Assembly: GCA_031256395.1 (NCBI GenBank)
Contig: JAIRQQ010000070.1
Span: 1-60,444, forward strand
Length of the DNA stretch: 60,444 nucleotides
Direction: 5' to 3'
From: Nitrososphaerota archaeon
GTDB lineage: Archaea > Thermoproteota > Bathyarchaeia > Bathyarchaeales > Bathycorpusculaceae
Position numbers and translations under genes: made by a program. This document shows, one piece after another, positions 38,489-48,692 of the stretch (positions are counted from its first letter, which is position 1; each line of letters opens with the position of its first letter). The notes under the pieces were generated by a model. The model did no database searches. It was not told the origin of the DNA and saw only the letters and a program-made list of their open reading frames with translations.

Positions 38489-39736
38489 TTATTTTATAAA
38501 ACCGTAGCCGATGAGTCTCCATCGGGCAGTGATTTTTCTGCTGATAGCAACCCTAGAACCGGGCAGTGCACAGATGGGGCGGGTCAGCTTTACCTTAATT
38601 GTGTTCTGTTTGATGTTTATGACTTTGCCGACGTTAACCGCTGCACCGATGTGAAGCAACAAGGCCTCATCAGGGTTGATTTTTTCAACTTTTAGTAACT
38701 CTTTAGTTCCCACTACGCGTTCTAGCACATGGGTTTCCAAGGTGAGCTCAGTCACGATTGGGGGCAGTTGACCGGTTTTTCCAACAATGCTACCAGTTAA
38801 ACCGTCAGCTTTAGAATAGGAGGGATCTAGCAGAGTTCCAACACCGATTAAACCGCCACAGGTAGCTTCATTGACTTCTTGTACACCTGAGTGCAGACTG
38901 ACAATTTCGCTGATAAGAGGAGTGTAGACGGTTTTGCCTTCGCGCTCAGACATGATGCCGGGTCGAATCTCGACTTCTTCGCCTACTGCGAATTTGCCCT
39001 GAGCGATGGTGCCGCCGATGATTCCGCCCTCTAGGCCCTCGATGGTTGTGCCGGGCTTGTTGATGTCAAAAGAACGGATAATGTACATAAGCGGTGCCAA
39101 GTTGGGGTCGCGTTTAGGTGTGGGGATAATAGTTTGAATAGCCTCAAGGAGCACATCGATGTTTATGCCCCGTTGTGCCGAAATTGGAATGATGGGCGCG
39201 TTTTCTGCTACGGTGCCCTTCACAAATTCTTTAATTTCTTTATAACTCTCAAGGGCCCGTTTTTGATCCACGATATCTATTTTGTTTTGGGCGATGATTA
39301 TATTTTTTACACCGCTAACTTCGGCGGCTGCAAGATGTTCGCGGGTCTGAGCTTGAGGACATGGCTCATCAGCTGCAATGACCAAAATTGCGCCATCCAT
39401 AATAGCGACACCTGAGAGCATTGTTGCCATTAGTGCTTCGTGTCCAGGGGCATCGACAAAACTTATGGCACGCGTAAACTCTGCTTCACTATTACAGGCT
39501 TCACATACAGGTTTTATGGTATAGTTTTTAGGCGGAGGACATTTGGGACATTTATATATGGGCATATCGGCATAACCGAGTTTGATGGTAATGCCGCGTT
39601 TTAGTTCTTCACTGTGACGTGATGCCCACGTACCTGTTAATACCTGAACAAGCGTAGTTTTACCGTGGTCAACATGCCCAATGGTGCCGATGTTGACTTC
39701 GGGTTGCTTTGGCAAATCCTTAGTATCGTTACTCAT
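38489..39736 (-). CDS. Translation initiation factor aIF2 gamma subunit
   Basis: NIGTIGHVDHGKTTLVQVLTG, VDAPGHE, CPKCPPP...CEAC zinc knuckle. Confidence 0.96.
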   Translation of the reverse strand: MSNDTKDLPKQPEVNIGTIGHVDHGKTTLVQVLTGTWASRHSEELKRGITIKLGYADMPIYKCPKCPPPKNYTIKPVCEACNSEAEFTRAISFVDAPGHEALMATMLSGVAIMDGAILVIAADEPCPQAQTREHLAAAEVSGVKNIIIAQNKIDIVDQKRALESYKEIKEFVKGTVAENAPIIPISAQRGINIDVLLEAIQTIIPTPKRDPNLAPLMYIIRSFDINKPGTTIEGLEGGIIGGTIAQGKFAVGEEVEIRPGIMSEREGKTVYTPLISEIVSLHSGVQEVNEATCGGLIGVGTLLDPSYSKADGLTGSIVGKTGQLPPIVTELTLETHVLERVVGTKELLKVEKINPDEALLLHIGAAVNVGKVINIKQNTIKVKLTRPICALPGSRVAISRKITARWRLIGYGFIK

Positions 39737-39824
39737 ATTGTTCTTCTCTTCTAATAAGCCTGGAATGAATAAAGAAATTAATTATGGCACTTTATAAGGT
39801 TTGGGCATGCGCCCTGACAAAAAA

Positions 39825-40229
39825 TTATTGTTCAGGTGCCTGCTCAGCCTTAACCGGCAAAGCAATAGGTGCCGCGCCAGCGGGGCGATCCGTGATTTTC
39901 ATGTTAATCTGAACGATTTCATCAGTGATGATGTCACCGCATACAGTTTTGCGTCTACGTTCGCCTTCACGTGTAGGTTTAAAACCTGTGCCACCGCTTA
40001 GGACAACTGCACGGCGTATACCGCCATGGACATTTGAGCGCATAGGAACACCGTCACTATCAGAACCACCAGTAAGCTGCACTTTGTGTGCTGGTAAATC
40101 AACGACTGCACCATCTAGGGTTTCACCCAATTTTCTACCGATGAAGGGGCTTGCACGTGCTTCTTCGAGCTCTACTACTTTGGATGCACCCGTTTGTGGG
40201 TCGGAAACTATGACTTTGAATTTTGCCAT
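39825..40229 (-). CDS. rps6e: 30S ribosomal protein eS6
   Basis: FKVIVSDPQTGASKVVELEEARASPFIGRKLGETLDG...LTGGSDSDGVPMR. Confidence 0.94.
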   Translation of the reverse strand: MAKFKVIVSDPQTGASKVVELEEARASPFIGRKLGETLDGAVVDLPAHKVQLTGGSDSDGVPMRSNVHGGIRRAVVLSGGTGFKPTREGERRRKTVCGDIITDEIVQINMKITDRPAGAAPIALPVKAEQAPEQ

Positions 40230-40430
40230 TTACAGATTTACTCTCCAGCGGAAATATGAAGTTGGGCAACTCCCATTTAAGGTTTTAGCCCAAAAATAGC
40301 CATCCCGTGTTCGATGTTTATAGATAAAAAAACAAACTGCAACGCCAGCATCGTTTGAAGCCCACTATTGGCTAAGTAAGTACAAAAAAGGGTATAAAAT
40401 TTTTAGACACCAACATAGTGTTGTCTCTTA

Positions 40431-40574
40431 TTATTTTGTGGTTAAAACGCTTATACTTACGACCAAATCGGCAACTTGTTTTGCCTCTTGAAGGACCATA
40501 CCTAAACGGGTAAAGGGTTGCAGTGGTTTCTGGTTCGCTTTTTTGGGTTTTTCTAAAAAATCAGACACATCCAC
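40431..40574 (-). CDS. Candidate small protein (about 47 aa)
   Basis: GTG start right after an in-frame TAA: MDVSDFLEKPKKANQKPLQPFTRLGMVLQEAKQVADLVVSISVLTTK; the only clear small ORF I noted in the rps6e-MFS gap. Confidence 0.4.
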   Translation of the reverse strand: MDVSDFLEKPKKANQKPLQPFTRLGMVLQEAKQVADLVVSISVLTTK

Positions 40575-40701
40575 TTAAAGGATGACTTTTTGCTGTAAAC
40601 GGCCTAAAAGTCAAAAAACCCCCGATATGCAACAAAAGTGCTATCGTTAACACTTCGAGCTAAACAGTATTTGTATGAGCTAAGGTTTTAATTGGTCCTT
40701 T

Positions 40702-41970
40702 GTGGGTCTGTTGATTATGTGGCGGCTTGGGTTTTTCTTCCACGAGATGGCATTTGGTTTACTAAGTGTCTTTATACCTCTCTACTTAGTCGCTTTTAAC
40801 GACACAAGCGTGCTAGGCGGACCTTTAGTCGCATTAGGCATAATGACATCCATTGCAGTTTTTGCCTCAATCCCTGCATCATATATCTGGGGCTACCTCT
40901 GCGACAAAACACGCCGCTACAAAGTCTTTATTCTGCTCTCTTTCTCATCCACAGCCATACTGCTCTTTATGATGACACTACCATTTGCACAAAACATAGT
41001 GGTATTTGTTGCACTCTATGTAGTAATGCAGGTGCTCCACATATCCCATGAAGCTCCAAAAAACGTGCTAGTTGCCGAAAATTACAGCCGAGACGAATGG
41101 GAAAAATCCTACGGACTATATGAGGGCAGCACTGAAATGGGCTACTTTATCGGCTTAGCAATAGGCTTAGTCTTCACAGGAGGCTTATTCACATTTGCCG
41201 CCCTAAGCCCCGCTGTTTTAGCAACCTATACACTATACCTGTGTAGCGGACTTAGTGTGGTTGCGTTTATTCTCTCAGTTTTCCTAGTTGCTGATCCACT
41301 AATTATTTTTGAGCGCCGCCTAGTCAGCATTGAGAGAAAACTCAATTTTGCCTATCGCGGCATGCAGTCATACACAATGAATCGCTTCAGAATGCCCCGC
41401 CAGGAAAGTTTTGCAGGCTTTGCGGTTGCGCTTGTCATGTTCTCTTTAGCTACAAGCATATTCTTCACACCCTTGCCGATTTTTCTAAGCGATATCGTAA
41501 GCCAGTACCATACCTTAGGGTTGTCTTCAACTAGTTTTGTCTATTTTGCATACCTGCTCAATTCCTTGGGAGCAATGTCGGGGTATTTTTTTATCCGTAA
41601 TCGGGCATACTCGATGGATCTAAGAAAACAATTACCGCGCTTTGTGCTCATTCGAAGTATGCTCATTTTTGGTTTGGTAGCCGCAGTTCAGTTTGTAATT
41701 GCACCCGATATCGTAACAGGACTGGTTTTGGTTCTAATCGGCTTTGCCTATGGAGTGTATCATATTATGATGCTTTCACTCTCTATGGAGATTACACCTC
41801 AAGGAAAATCAGGGTTATTTGACAGCTTTATTGGGATAGGCACAGGTATCGGTTCATTTCTAGGGCCCTTTCTAGCAAGCAATCTCAGCTATATGCCCGT
41901 CTTTCTAATTGCCGCCGCCGTCTTTCTGTTAGCCTTTATAATTTTAAAGTTCATTGCGCTAAGAACTTGA
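40702..41970 (+). CDS. MFS transporter
   Basis: About 12 TM helices; SIPASYIWGYLCDKTRRYK loop motif. Confidence 0.82.
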   Translation: MGLLIMWRLGFFFHEMAFGLLSVFIPLYLVAFNDTSVLGGPLVALGIMTSIAVFASIPASYIWGYLCDKTRRYKVFILLSFSSTAILLFMMTLPFAQNIVVFVALYVVMQVLHISHEAPKNVLVAENYSRDEWEKSYGLYEGSTEMGYFIGLAIGLVFTGGLFTFAALSPAVLATYTLYLCSGLSVVAFILSVFLVADPLIIFERRLVSIERKLNFAYRGMQSYTMNRFRMPRQESFAGFAVALVMFSLATSIFFTPLPIFLSDIVSQYHTLGLSSTSFVYFAYLLNSLGAMSGYFFIRNRAYSMDLRKQLPRFVLIRSMLIFGLVAAVQFVIAPDIVTGLVLVLIGFAYGVYHIMMLSLSMEITPQGKSGLFDSFIGIGTGIGSFLGPFLASNLSYMPVFLIAAAVFLLAFIILKFIALRT

Positions 41971-42082
41971 TAACATATCAGCGCATTAAAAATAACAGGC
42001 ACAATGTCAAGCGTAGGTTAGTTGAAATAATTATAAAATTAAAAAGAAGAAAGGGTGAGGGAAATGTTTCCGCTCAGCTTGT

Positions 42083-43321
42083 TTATTCGGTGTGGACTCT
42101 GTAGAGATCGATGTCTTCGCGCATGGCTGGGGTTAGTTCGAGGAAGTCTCGGACTGCGCGTTCAACGTCTCGGCTTTGGGTGACGTATCTGCCAACTATG
42201 AGTATATCTGCACCTTGTTCGAGTGCTTCTTTGGCTGTTTCGGGGACGATGCCGCCTGCGACTGCGATGAGAAGTTTTTTGTTGGGGAAGGTTTTGCGTA
42301 TGATTTTTATGCGTTCAAGTCCGCTGGTTTGGCCGCTTTCTTGGTCTATGCCTCGGTGGAGGATAACAACGTCGGGGAATTCTTTTAGGGATTTTAGTTT
42401 TGCCAAGATGTCGTCTACGTTCATCATGTCTATGACTGCATAGATGCCAAGGCGTCGGGCTTCTTGTACGGTTGCATCAAGGGTCTCAGGTGATGCTAAG
42501 CCGGATGCGACAACTGCGTCTGCGGTGTCTTCATAGGCTGTGTCTACTTCGACTTTGCCTACGTCAAGTGTTTTGAGGTCGGCTATGATGAATTTGTCTT
42601 TGGCGATTTCGCGGATTTCGTTTATGACGCGTGTGCCGTAGCGTTTGATAAGCGGAGTTCCAACTTCCAAGATGATGCGGTCGCTGCCGGGTAGTTGTTC
42701 GATAACTTTCTTTGCGCCTTCAAGGGATGGTGCATCTAGTGCGATTTGTAGGTATGGTGGTCTCCATAGGCGTGGAACTTTAAAGCCCATGATTGGGTGC
42801 TTTGCACGGTCTTTGTCGTAGATGAGTTTATCTAATGATGGATATTTCACAAGTGCACGCTGAAGGGCCATTTTTGTTGCGCCATAGTTGTATTGGTAAA
42901 TTTTGCGATAATTGGTTGCTTGGGGGTGGATAAAGACACTTGCAACAATTACCCACTCATCAATTTTTGCGGCTGGAATAATGCCTTCTTCGGTTGCGTC
43001 TGCAACTGCTTTGGCTACTGCTGCTTGAGCGGGACCAAAGATTTTGCCTGTGTCAGCCATGTTTTTAACGGTGACTTTGGGCACGATAAGTGTGTAGGGT
43101 TTAGACGGCAGGTTGGGACGAATGACTGCCAAAAGGGGCGTATGACCTGCTGAGAGGTTTGCCATGCCGGTGGCAAATGCCTGCCCGACGGGACCGGTTT
43201 TTTCTCCTATGAGAAGGTCTACGTGTGCAACTTCATTCCCTTCGCCGACAAGGGATTCCCCAATTAAGTATACTGGGCCGCTGTCGCGGTTTTCTGGCTT
43301 GTTAACCTCTGTTCCTGTCAT
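42083..43321 (-). CDS. Bifunctional formaldehyde-activating enzyme / 3-hexulose-6-phosphate synthase
   Basis: IGESLVGEGNEVAHVDLLIGEKTGPVGQAFATG (Fae) fused to QIALDAPSLEGAKKVIEQL...IIADLKTLDVGKVE (Hps). Confidence 0.93.
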   Translation of the reverse strand: MTGTEVNKPENRDSGPVYLIGESLVGEGNEVAHVDLLIGEKTGPVGQAFATGMANLSAGHTPLLAVIRPNLPSKPYTLIVPKVTVKNMADTGKIFGPAQAAVAKAVADATEEGIIPAAKIDEWVIVASVFIHPQATNYRKIYQYNYGATKMALQRALVKYPSLDKLIYDKDRAKHPIMGFKVPRLWRPPYLQIALDAPSLEGAKKVIEQLPGSDRIILEVGTPLIKRYGTRVINEIREIAKDKFIIADLKTLDVGKVEVDTAYEDTADAVVASGLASPETLDATVQEARRLGIYAVIDMMNVDDILAKLKSLKEFPDVVILHRGIDQESGQTSGLERIKIIRKTFPNKKLLIAVAGGIVPETAKEALEQGADILIVGRYVTQSRDVERAVRDFLELTPAMREDIDLYRVHTE

Positions 43322-43499
43322 ATAGTTTACCTAAATCGTGTCTGTATTGTACGCCGTATATAAGAATGCCGGATACGATAGAAACGATTGAGGTTTAGGG
43401 AGGATTTTTTAGCGGTTAACGGTGTTTAAGCCGTTTTTTGATGCAATGCGGATATACAAATAGAATCTGCAATCTTTATATCCTAACGTTGAATAGTTA

Positions 43500-43784
43500 A
43501 TGACTCATATAGGCGGAGACCTTATGTCGTGGATTAATTGGACGCTACTTGGCGGTTTCATTGGCGGTTTTCTGCTTTTCCTCTATGGTGCCAATTATTA
43601 CAACGCAGTTGCCGGCTACAGCGGCGTCTTTCTCTCAATTGGATCCATTGCAACATGGCTAATTATCTTCGCCTACAAAGAACTCAAAAAACCCCCAGCA
43701 CCACCCGAGAATGTTGATTACAACATTCACATAGACACAAACAACAACACACAACAAACTAGCGCAGTTCAGTCTTCTGATTAA
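43500..43784 (+). CDS. Small membrane protein
   Basis: Two to three hydrophobic helices, hydrophilic Asn-rich tail. Confidence 0.55.
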   Translation: MTHIGGDLMSWINWTLLGGFIGGFLLFLYGANYYNAVAGYSGVFLSIGSIATWLIIFAYKELKKPPAPPENVDYNIHIDTNNNTQQTSAVQSSD

Positions 43785-43910
43785 GAAGTCAAACTGTAAA
43801 CTTACAGTAATTCAAGTACCTAGTGAACTGAGAAAGTTGAATGATGTTAACAAGTTTTTTGGAATTTAAAAACCAGAATATAAGAAACTGAAGAATTGGA
43901 GATATTGGAG

Positions 43911-43985
43911 TGCTCCGGCCGGGATTCGGACCCGGGTCGCCGACTCGAAAGGCCGGCATACTTGGCCGGACTATACTACCGGAGC
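43911..43985 (-). tRNA. tRNA-Glu (anticodon TTC)
   Basis: gctccggtagtatagtccggccaagtatgccggcCTTTCGAgtcgg...cgggtccgaatcccg gccggagc. Confidence 0.92.
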
Positions 43986-44039
43986 GCATTTGTTGAAAGC
44001 ACAAGCAGAATACAAATTCCTATGAATAAACCTTACCCT

Positions 44040-44576
44040 TCAAGAGTTCATCTTTTTACTGCTAGACTTGCCTTGTTTGCTCTTTTTTGGGGTAAACAGA
44101 AATCCGGTTATCTGTTCGATGAGTTTAGTTTGGGAGTCGAGTTTTTTTTCGAGATCTTCCACTCGTTTTTGGAAGTCGTTTGAGATTATTCTACCCTCGA
44201 TACGGTTGGAACTACGGAACATAAGCATCATTTTAAAAACTTCATCAACGGCCTTTTTTTGCTCGCTCTCAGAGGCAGGTTTGATACCAGCAATAACAGA
44301 GAGTAACTCGACGTAGTGCTCTTTGATTTTAAGTTCTGCGTTAACTGAGGGATCAACTGAGAGACTAATGTTGATTGGGTTCTTTTTAGCGAGTTCAGCG
44401 GCAGTTGGAAAACGAATAATGATATCCCCGTTTATCCAAGAGGTTACAAATTCTGTGACAATACGGTTGATATCTTGGTTGGAGAACAGCTGAGAGGGAT
44501 CAGCGTCCCCTTCGGGTTTGCGTTTGATTTTCACGCTAATTATTCTTTTATCCTCAGCATTGGCGTTATTTGTCAT
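44040..44576 (-). CDS. Hypothetical protein with C-terminal coiled coil and basic tail
   Basis: QKRVEDLEKKLDSQTKLIEQI ... KKSKQGKSSSKKMNS. Confidence 0.55.
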   Translation of the reverse strand: MTNNANAEDKRIISVKIKRKPEGDADPSQLFSNQDINRIVTEFVTSWINGDIIIRFPTAAELAKKNPINISLSVDPSVNAELKIKEHYVELLSVIAGIKPASESEQKKAVDEVFKMMLMFRSSNRIEGRIISNDFQKRVEDLEKKLDSQTKLIEQITGFLFTPKKSKQGKSSSKKMNS

Positions 44577-44657
44577 TTGGCTCTCTTCCCACGCATAGAG
44601 TATGCGCTGGCATTCTCCTAATTAAGGACTAGTATTTAAGAGCCAGCCTATCGGGTG

Positions 44658-45938
44658 TTAGAATGATATTTTGGTTGCTGAGGGAATCTGGCCTAGTACC
44701 TTAGCGGTGGCTTTCTCTACATCAGCGCGGTTTGTTTGATCAGTGTAGACACGCAAAATATTCATGAAACCTTTGAGGGTTTCAAAAATCTTGGAGCTCT
44801 CACTTAGACGCTGGAGTTTCTTCTCACCCGCTGTGCTTCGGGTGAACACTGGGATTTCGGTGGATTCCATGAGCACTGCGTGGTGGTAGGGTACGGAGGG
44901 CACAGTTGGAACATCGATGATAACTGTGTCTAGTTCAACCCCTGCTTCTTTGGCGATTTCGCCGCGTATCTGTAAGCGGTAGGATTCCTGTCCAAACAAG
45001 TTTGATATTAGAGCATCTTTTTCGTAGAAGGTGCGCTCATAGGCGCATTTGAGCATGCGTCGGTTTTCTAAATTGTTGATGATTTCGTTGGATGCACGGC
45101 ATTTTTTGAGTGCGGTCCAAACGGTGTAATCATCTAGTGCAAGGTATTCATCAGGGGTTTCAAAGGCAGTTAATCCAAGTTCACTGTTGGCCTTATCCAT
45201 AGCCGATGCCAGCATAATCTGGGCGGCGCGCCCGACGCGGTGGAAGTAGATACTTTTGAAAGATTCAATACGAGCAATCACAAAGGCCTCCAATGCTGAT
45301 AGGGCGCCTAGTTCGACAGCCAAGTTTTCGCCTAAAAGATCCAAAGCATGGATAAGGCGATACACATCTATGAAGCCGTACTCAGCGCCGGTGTGGTAGG
45401 TGTCTCGGACAATGAAATCTTGTTTGTCTACATCCACAGCACTGCTTATGATTTGGTCAAGAAAAGCGCGGTCTTTTTTGTGCAGCTTGCCAACGGCTAA
45501 TCCAGCGACTTCGTGGGGGTTGTGACCCATCTTGTCTAAGATGTCAGCTACTTCGCTGTTCTCAATTATCCAAGAGGTGAGGTCTTCATGGGTTTTGTTG
45601 AGGTTTTTGCTAAGTAAATGTTCAAACACATGTGAGAAGGGCCCATGACCGCAATCATGCAACAACGCCGAGAGGCGACACATATCCACCTCAGTCTCAG
45701 TTGCCGCTTGGGAAATGCGGGGGTTTACCAGCACCTGACCGGCTAGGAACATGACGCCTAAACTATGTTCGAAGCGGGTATGGTTAGCTCCGGGATACAC
45801 ATACTCAGAACCAGCCAACTGACGCAGACGCCGCAGTCTTTGCATGGGATAGGTATCTATGATTTTTTTCTCTGCGTCGGTTATGTACACATAGCCATGA
45901 ACGGGGTCTTTGATTTCGCCCCAATAAGCTTTAGGCAC
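44658..45938 (-). CDS. HD-domain phosphohydrolase (dNTPase/SAMHD1-like)
   Basis: KDPVHGYVYI, RLRRLRQL, HTRFEHSLG, LLHDCGHGPFSH; GTG start at 45938 preceded by GAGGT; tracked ORF to 45977. Confidence 0.88.
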   Translation of the reverse strand: MPKAYWGEIKDPVHGYVYITDAEKKIIDTYPMQRLRRLRQLAGSEYVYPGANHTRFEHSLGVMFLAGQVLVNPRISQAATETEVDMCRLSALLHDCGHGPFSHVFEHLLSKNLNKTHEDLTSWIIENSEVADILDKMGHNPHEVAGLAVGKLHKKDRAFLDQIISSAVDVDKQDFIVRDTYHTGAEYGFIDVYRLIHALDLLGENLAVELGALSALEAFVIARIESFKSIYFHRVGRAAQIMLASAMDKANSELGLTAFETPDEYLALDDYTVWTALKKCRASNEIINNLENRRMLKCAYERTFYEKDALISNLFGQESYRLQIRGEIAKEAGVELDTVIIDVPTVPSVPYHHAVLMESTEIPVFTRSTAGEKKLQRLSESSKIFETLKGFMNILRVYTDQTNRADVEKATAKVLGQIPSATKISF

Positions 45939-46002
45939 AAGCGCTACCTCTTGACAATTATATTTAGGGGTCTCCAATTAATGTATAGCGCAGATTACAA
46001 GG

Positions 46003-46623
46003 TTGAGTATTATGGCAGGAAAAGGAATCTTTCTGGTTATCGAGGGACTAGATGGAAGCGGAAAAACTACCCAAGCTAAAATTTTAGCCCAACGCTTATC
46101 TGAAACCTATAGCGTTCACCTCACCGCAGAACCCAGCCGAGGCAAAATCGGCACTTTTATTCGGGAATGTTGTCTCTATGATCAAACTCGGCTTCCAACA
46201 GAAGCTGAAGCCCTGCTCTTTGCCGCTGATCGCATTGAACATCTGCAGTCCGAAGTCAAACCCGCGCTTGATCAAGGTAAACTGGTCATCTGTGATCGCT
46301 ATATCTACTCATCGTTGGCATATCAGGGCAACTCAGGACTAAGTTTGGAGTGGATTAAAAGCATCAACAGCCAAGCTATGCAACCAAACTTTAGCATCTT
46401 TTTAGATGTACCGCCTGAACAGGTGATTGAGCGGTTACACCGCAAGAAATCAGTGATGGAAACCTTGGAGACTCAACAGAAAGTTCGAGAGGTTTACCTA
46501 AAGTTTGTGGAAAAAGGGGAGCTGATTCTAATTGATGGCGATAATCATCGAGAGATAGTAGCAGATGAATTATACGCTAAAATTATAGATCTGCTAAGAC
46601 CCGTTAAGGGCTACGTTTTTTAA
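46003..46623 (+). CDS. tmk: Thymidylate kinase
   Basis: FLVIEGLDGSGKTTQAKILAQRL, CDRYIYSSLAYQG. Confidence 0.95.
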   Translation: MSIMAGKGIFLVIEGLDGSGKTTQAKILAQRLSETYSVHLTAEPSRGKIGTFIRECCLYDQTRLPTEAEALLFAADRIEHLQSEVKPALDQGKLVICDRYIYSSLAYQGNSGLSLEWIKSINSQAMQPNFSIFLDVPPEQVIERLHRKKSVMETLETQQKVREVYLKFVEKGELILIDGDNHREIVADELYAKIIDLLRPVKGYVF

Positions 46624-46710
46624 ATCAATCAAGATACACAAACAAAAACCACCGTTTATAGCCAGAAACAAGGTTGTCTGCTAAGTAAAGAGGGAAAGGC
46701 TGGTTTAGTT

Positions 46711-46809
46711 TCATTTCTTCTTCTTTTTGAATTTGTACTTGAAAAAATAGCCTATCACCATGATAACAATGGTTACAACAACGATAATCAAAAACACCTC
46801 AACAGACAT
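46711..46809 (-). CDS. 32-aa single-TM peptide following ABC exporter genes
   Basis: SD GAGGTGG then ATG: MSVEVFLIIVVVTIVIMVIGYFFKYKFKKKKK*; below the ORF-track length cutoff. Confidence 0.6.
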   Translation of the reverse strand: MSVEVFLIIVVVTIVIMVIGYFFKYKFKKKKK

Positions 46810-46855
46810 TCCACCACCTCGTTTCAATGTTGTTCTGCATCAGTACAACTATTAG

Positions 46856-47593
46856 TTACTTCCATTTTGTTAGTATTTCCTCCCTGCGAAAAGTCGCTGT
46901 ACTCACAAAGAAGAGTGCCACATCAACCGCTAAGAGAATCCCTGAGATTATCAGCAGATTGTTTACATCCAAAGTTATAAGATTGGTTTCGCTAGCCAGG
47001 TATATGGCTATGAAGGGAAAGAACAAGAGCAAACCGTAGCTACTGGCGCTGCGTACATCGGTGACCTTTGAAGATACAATTATGCTAAATAGGATGCTTA
47101 ATACAGCGGCAATCGGCAACAAAACCAGCAATAATACACCCAGAGTCCAATTTGGGTAGAAGTAGTAACCTAGCTTGTCAAACGTTACGTGGTTCATACC
47201 AAACATAAAAACCACTGATGCGGCATACATAACAATCAAAGTGGGTAACAAAGCAGAGATTGCTTTTCCAAGCAAAATTTCGCCATCTGTTAGAGGAGTT
47301 GCCAGAAGCGGCTCAAGGCTTTTTTCTACTTTCTCACCGACTATACTGTATGAGGCAACACTTAGAGGGATAAAGGCGGCTCCGATTATGAAAAAAAATG
47401 AAAATGAATTCATTAGATTTGTAAGGGTAGTTACAGTGATTTCTGTATTTCTGGTTTGAGCAAAATTGAGCACTGTTGGAAAAATGATTGAGATTATGAT
47501 TGGGAAAGCGACGATGGGGTACCAGATGTTTTTTTGTTTACTAAATACCTTAAAGTCTCTAGTTGCTACAAGCCAGGCCTTTGAGAGTCTCAT
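46856..47593 (-). CDS. ABC-2 type transporter permease
   Basis: MRLSKAWLVATRDFKVFSKQKNIWYPIVAFP; about 6 TMs; ATGA overlap with ATPase stop; tracked ORF to 47701. Confidence 0.85.
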   Translation of the reverse strand: MRLSKAWLVATRDFKVFSKQKNIWYPIVAFPIIISIIFPTVLNFAQTRNTEITVTTLTNLMNSFSFFFIIGAAFIPLSVASYSIVGEKVEKSLEPLLATPLTDGEILLGKAISALLPTLIVMYAASVVFMFGMNHVTFDKLGYYFYPNWTLGVLLLVLLPIAAVLSILFSIIVSSKVTDVRSASSYGLLLFFPFIAIYLASETNLITLDVNNLLIISGILLAVDVALFFVSTATFRREEILTKWK

Positions 47594-48510
47594 GGTTCTT
47601 TCCTCACAAGTTTTAGGTAGGTATCTTCCAAGTCGGAGCCAACTACAGCTACAGTTTTGATGTGTCCACCTGCTAAGACGATAGCTTCCACTACAGGCCA
47701 ATTTTCTTTATCGGGGTCTTGGACGTTAAAGGTTAAGGTGTTAGTTTCGCTGGATAGATTTTTGAGCGCCAGATGATTTATCGCTTTTAAAATAGAGTTG
47801 TTGATTTGTTCGAGTTTGATGACGGTTTTTCTGTTGCTCACTGATTGTTCCAGCTCTTGGGGTGTTCCGACTGCGGTAAGTACTGTGTTTATGATGCCGA
47901 CGCGGTCGCAGATTCTTTGGGCTTCGGTGAGATTGTGGGTGTTTAAGAAAATGGTTTTCTTTTCGCGTTTTAGTTGAAGAATGAAATCGCGTACGGTTTT
48001 TGATGCTTCGGGGTCAAGGTTTGCGGTAGGCTCATCTAAGACCAGTACTTGGGGGTCATGAATCAGTGCTCGGGCTATGGCAAGTTTTTGCTTCATACCC
48101 TTTGAAAAAGTCGAGACTAAAACGTTTCGTTTCTCCCAGAGCTCCAGCATTTCAAGAAATCGTTTAATGTTATCTTTTCTTTGGGTTTCGGTGCAATCAT
48201 ATATTTTTCCATAAATATCGAGATTATCATATGCAGTGAGATGCTCAGAGAGACCCACATTGTCAGGTACCAATCCAATTATTTTTCGGATTTTTAATGA
48301 GTCGGCTTTGTTACCTATTTCATAACCGCCTACGGTTGCAGTTCCACTGGTCTTAGATATCAGACAACAAAGCATTCGTATTGTGGTTGTTTTTCCCGCA
48401 CCGTTTGGCCCCAGAAAACCAAAAACTTCACCGTCGTTTACATGAAGGGTCAGATTGTCCACAGCTGTCAAAGACCCAAATTTTTTGGCAAGGTTCTCAG
48501 TATCAATCAA
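47590..48510 (-). CDS. ABC transporter ATP-binding protein
   Basis: GPNGAGKTTTIRML Walker A, STFSKGMKQKLAIARAL signature, VLDEPTANLDP Walker B. Confidence 0.94.
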   Translation of the reverse strand: MIDTENLAKKFGSLTAVDNLTLHVNDGEVFGFLGPNGAGKTTTIRMLCCLISKTSGTATVGGYEIGNKADSLKIRKIIGLVPDNVGLSEHLTAYDNLDIYGKIYDCTETQRKDNIKRFLEMLELWEKRNVLVSTFSKGMKQKLAIARALIHDPQVLVLDEPTANLDPEASKTVRDFILQLKREKKTIFLNTHNLTEAQRICDRVGIINTVLTAVGTPQELEQSVSNRKTVIKLEQINNSILKAINHLALKNLSSETNTLTFNVQDPDKENWPVVEAIVLAGGHIKTVAVVGSDLEDTYLKLVRKEP

Positions 48511-48692
48511 GTTAACATTACCAAACTGTTTTGTAAAAATAACTATATTTTGATGGGTACAATCAAATATTTAAACATAAACCTAAGAAGAGCCATAGTA
48601 AGTAAACATAACCTGCACATCAGAGTTTGTTTCAACTTGGCTTTTTGGAAGCACCCAGATAAACAGCCGGCCTTGCGAGCAGGGAGTTGTGT

